Shown: in pieces, positions 62,133 to 64,000 of the stretch
How the letters are laid out: the number at the start of each line of letters is the position of its first letter
Position numbering within the stretch: the first letter of the stretch is position 1
Origin: Mycetocola zhadangensis
GTDB taxonomy: Bacteria > Actinomycetota > Actinomycetes > Actinomycetales > Microbacteriaceae
NCBI RefSeq assembly: GCF_003668565.1
Contig: NZ_RCWJ01000001.1
Coordinates: forward strand, 310,001 to 374,000
Direction: 5' to 3'
DNA: 64,000 nt
Translations under genes and position numbers: made by a program
The notes under the pieces: model-generated
Told to the model about the DNA's origin: nothing
The model's database searches: none
What the model saw: the letters and a program-made list of their open reading frames with translations, nothing else

Positions 62133-63395
62133 GTGACCTCGAAACGTCGCATCCTGCCTGCCGCCCTGGCCGCACTGTTCGTGTTTGGTACTGTCAGTGC
62201 CGGTGCGACTGCGGCACACGCCGACCCTGTTCGTGACGCCCAGTACTGGCTCGCGAGTTACGGCGTGGCCGAGGCATGGAACACCACCCGCGGCGCCGGA
62301 ACCACAATCGCCGTGATCGACACGGGCATTGCCAACGGTCCAGCGGAGTTCAACGGGGCTGTCGTCGCGGGCCACGACGCGTCGGGCGTCGGAAGTGCGG
62401 ACGGTCGCACCCCCGTCGGCGGCTCAGACGAGAACCCGCACGGGAGCTGGGTCGCGTCCCTGGCTGCAGGCCGAGGAAACGGCGAAGGTAACGGTGTTCT
62501 CGGTACCGCTCCGGAAGCGAACCTCATTTCGATTTCCGTTGGATTCCAGACAAGCGGATCCACGGTCCCTTTTGAGGACCAGATAGCGGATGCCATTCAC
62601 TTCGCTGTGGATAACGGTGCGGACGTGATCAACATGTCGTTGACGACAAACACGCTTGACTGGCCAGAGAGCTGGGACGAAGCGTTCTCCTACGCCGACG
62701 AGAAGAATGTTGTCATCGTCGCAGCTGCGGGTAACCGGGGGAGCGGAACCGAGCAGATTGGTGCTCCCGCAACGATCCCAGGTGTGCTCGTTGTCGCAGG
62801 AGTCGACCCGTCGGGTGCGGCCAGCTGGAATGCCTCGAGTCAGGGAATCACCCTGGGCGTCGCCGCTCCGAGTGAGGGTCTCGTCGGCGTCTCGCCTGAC
62901 GGGTCCTACGTGACCTGGGCGGGAACGAGTGGAGCGTCGCCCATTGTTGCCGGTATCGCCGCACTGGTGCGGGCGAAGTATCCAGACATGGATGCGGCCA
63001 ACGTCATCAACCGAATCATCGCGACGGCGACGCCTGCAGCTGACCAGACGGACGTGCCAAGCCCCATCTACGGATACGGCTACGTCAACGCGGCTCGCGC
63101 GGTGAATGCCGATGTGCCTGCAGTGGAAACGAACCCGATGGGTGACCTCGCCGCCTGGATCACGCAGCACAGAAAAGCGGATGCCGCTCCACCGGAAATC
63201 CCGACGGACGCGGGAAGCGTTCCGGCCCTGCCACCGCTTGAGACCTCGGCACAGGCGCACAATCCGTTCCTGCCAACCTCCGAATCGCTTCTGTATGTGA
63301 GCATCCCGCTCGCCCTCTTTCTAGGAACTGCTACCCTAGTAGTGCTCGGTGCCATAGGCGCCACCCGGCAAATCAAGCGGGTGGCTCGCAGGTAG
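62133..63395 (+). CDS. Secreted, membrane-anchored S8 subtilisin-family serine protease
   Basis: A 420-residue mycosin-like subtilase with a signal peptide (ILPAALAALFVFGTVSAGATAAHA, about 7-30) and catalytic triad Asp63 (AVIDTGI), His103 (NPHGSWV) and Ser266 (GTSGASP). The oxyanion asparagine is Asn201 (AAGNRGSG). A Pro-rich stalk leads to a C-terminal membrane helix (about 389-412) and a basic cytoplasmic tail. Mycosins serve type VII secretion, but no such genes are here. GGGAGG, overlapping the DUF501 gene end, precedes the GTG. In many relatives this position holds an exopolyphosphatase gene instead. Confidence 0.9.
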   Translation: MTSKRRILPAALAALFVFGTVSAGATAAHADPVRDAQYWLASYGVAEAWNTTRGAGTTIAVIDTGIANGPAEFNGAVVAGHDASGVGSADGRTPVGGSDENPHGSWVASLAAGRGNGEGNGVLGTAPEANLISISVGFQTSGSTVPFEDQIADAIHFAVDNGADVINMSLTTNTLDWPESWDEAFSYADEKNVVIVAAAGNRGSGTEQIGAPATIPGVLVVAGVDPSGAASWNASSQGITLGVAAPSEGLVGVSPDGSYVTWAGTSGASPIVAGIAALVRAKYPDMDAANVINRIIATATPAADQTDVPSPIYGYGYVNAARAVNADVPAVETNPMGDLAAWITQHRKADAAPPEIPTDAGSVPALPPLETSAQAHNPFLPTSESLLYVSIPLALFLGTATLVVLGAIGATRQIKRVARR

Positions 63396-63440
63396 TAGCC
63401 TGTTTGAGTCCTTGCGACCCTCAGTAGGAGAATTCTCACC

Positions 63441-64000
63441 GTGCCAAAAATTCTTATCGTAGGCGGCGGCTATGCCGGTTTCTACACAGCCTGGAAGCTC
63501 GAAAAGTGGCTCCGTCGAGGCGAAGCAGAGGTCACCGTTGTAGACCCGCTGCCGTACATGACGTACCAGCCGTTCCTTCCCGAGGTTGCCGCCGGTTCGA
63601 TTGAGGCACGGCACGCCGTTGTGGCTCAGCGTCGTCACCTCAAGAAGACAACGGTCATCACCGCGAAGGTGACACACATCAACCACGCCGAGAAGAAGGC
63701 GACCATCACGCCTGCCACAGGTGAATCGTGGGAGTTCGACTACGACATCGTCGTCGTCACCGGCGGTGCGGTCTCTCGCACCTTCCCGATCCCTGGCGTC
63801 GCAGACCAGGCCATCGGCCTCAAGACCATTGAAGAAGCGGTCGCTATTCGCGACCGTGTCCTCGAAAACTTCGACAAAGCAGCAAGTCTTCCGGCGGGAC
63901 CGGAGCGCTCACGCCTGCTCAACTTCGTCGTCGTCGGCGGCGGGTTCGCCGGTATCGAGGTGTTCGCTGAGCTGCGTTCGTTCGCCAGTTCACTGTTGAA
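63441..64000 (+). CDS. ndh: Type II NADH dehydrogenase (partial, runs off the window)
   Basis: The first 186 residues of an FAD-dependent NADH:quinone oxidoreductase, entering the right edge. The GTG at 63441 is preceded by TAGGAG. The FAD loop is ILIVGGGYAGFYTAWKLEKW (about 4-23), followed by the VDPLPYMTYQPFLPEVAAGSIEARHAVV quinone-family block, VVTGGAVSRTFPIPGV, and the start of the NADH-binding Rossmann motif FVVVGGGFAGIEVFAEL (about 162-178). Ndh-2 feeds electrons to menaquinone without pumping protons. The C-terminus is outside the window. Confidence 0.92.
   Translation, partial: MPKILIVGGGYAGFYTAWKLEKWLRRGEAEVTVVDPLPYMTYQPFLPEVAAGSIEARHAVVAQRRHLKKTTVITAKVTHINHAEKKATITPATGESWEFDYDIVVVTGGAVSRTFPIPGVADQAIGLKTIEEAVAIRDRVLENFDKAASLPAGPERSRLLNFVVVGGGFAGIEVFAELRSFASSLL

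Overview
The window is about 64 kb of high-GC, gene-dense DNA from an actinomycete chromosome, most likely of the Microbacteriaceae type. Evidence: strong GC-ending codon preference, frequent GTG starts, ATGA/GTGA start-stop overlaps, DUF501 and DivIC-type division proteins, a PMT-type mannosyltransferase, and housekeeping order matching the actinobacterial core. The family-level placement is inference. No rRNA, CRISPR array, transposase or integrase was seen; there is one tRNA (Gln).

Layout. 1-3.4 kb: DUF1684 protein, FMN reductase, DUF255 thioredoxin-fold protein. 3.4-9.5 kb (minus strand): L-serine dehydratase, CoA-binding protein plus MetY, YeiH exporter, protein O-mannosyltransferase. 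9.6-16.8 kb: rsmI, metG, tatD, rsmA, ispE and an ABC-F ATPase. 17.0-18.7 kb: a divergent cold-shock protein/fatty-acid desaturase pair. 18.9-22.2 kb: metQNI methionine importer and a convergent MarR regulator. 22.3-24.9 kb: tRNA-Gln, glmU, prs. 50.1-64 kb: rplY, pth, mfd, SDR and aldehyde dehydrogenase, mazG, hisS, eno, a DivIC-like protein, a DUF501 protein, a subtilase and the start of a type II NADH dehydrogenase.

Between prs and rplY, which lie close together in many actinobacteria, sits a 25-kb carbohydrate island (about 25.1-49.9 kb): CPBP protease, gnd, a GH3 glycosidase divergent from a TIM-barrel isomerase plus two Gfo/Idh/MocA oxidoreductases, a PadR/DUF1048/DrrAB efflux module, a cluster-5 ABC importer with a fused permease-ATPase, a LacI regulator, a second TIM-barrel isomerase divergent from uxaC and uxuB, a GPH symporter, a mannonate dehydratase and gluconokinase.

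Main discovery. A palindrome of the form TTGNCAACCGGTTGNCAA recurs in the promoter regions of five transcription units of the island (about 29.85, 35.69, 35.76, 43.29 and 46.23 kb, with a degenerate copy at 48.05 kb). It overlaps the -35 hexamers, and the only LacI-family repressor in the window lies in the middle. This suggests one regulon joining glycoside cleavage, two uptake routes and glucuronate breakdown (UxaC, UxuB, ManD) to 2-keto-3-deoxygluconate. The second notable pattern is a TANNNT hexamer placed 5-7 bases before the start codon of about eleven genes, the signature of leaderless transcription.
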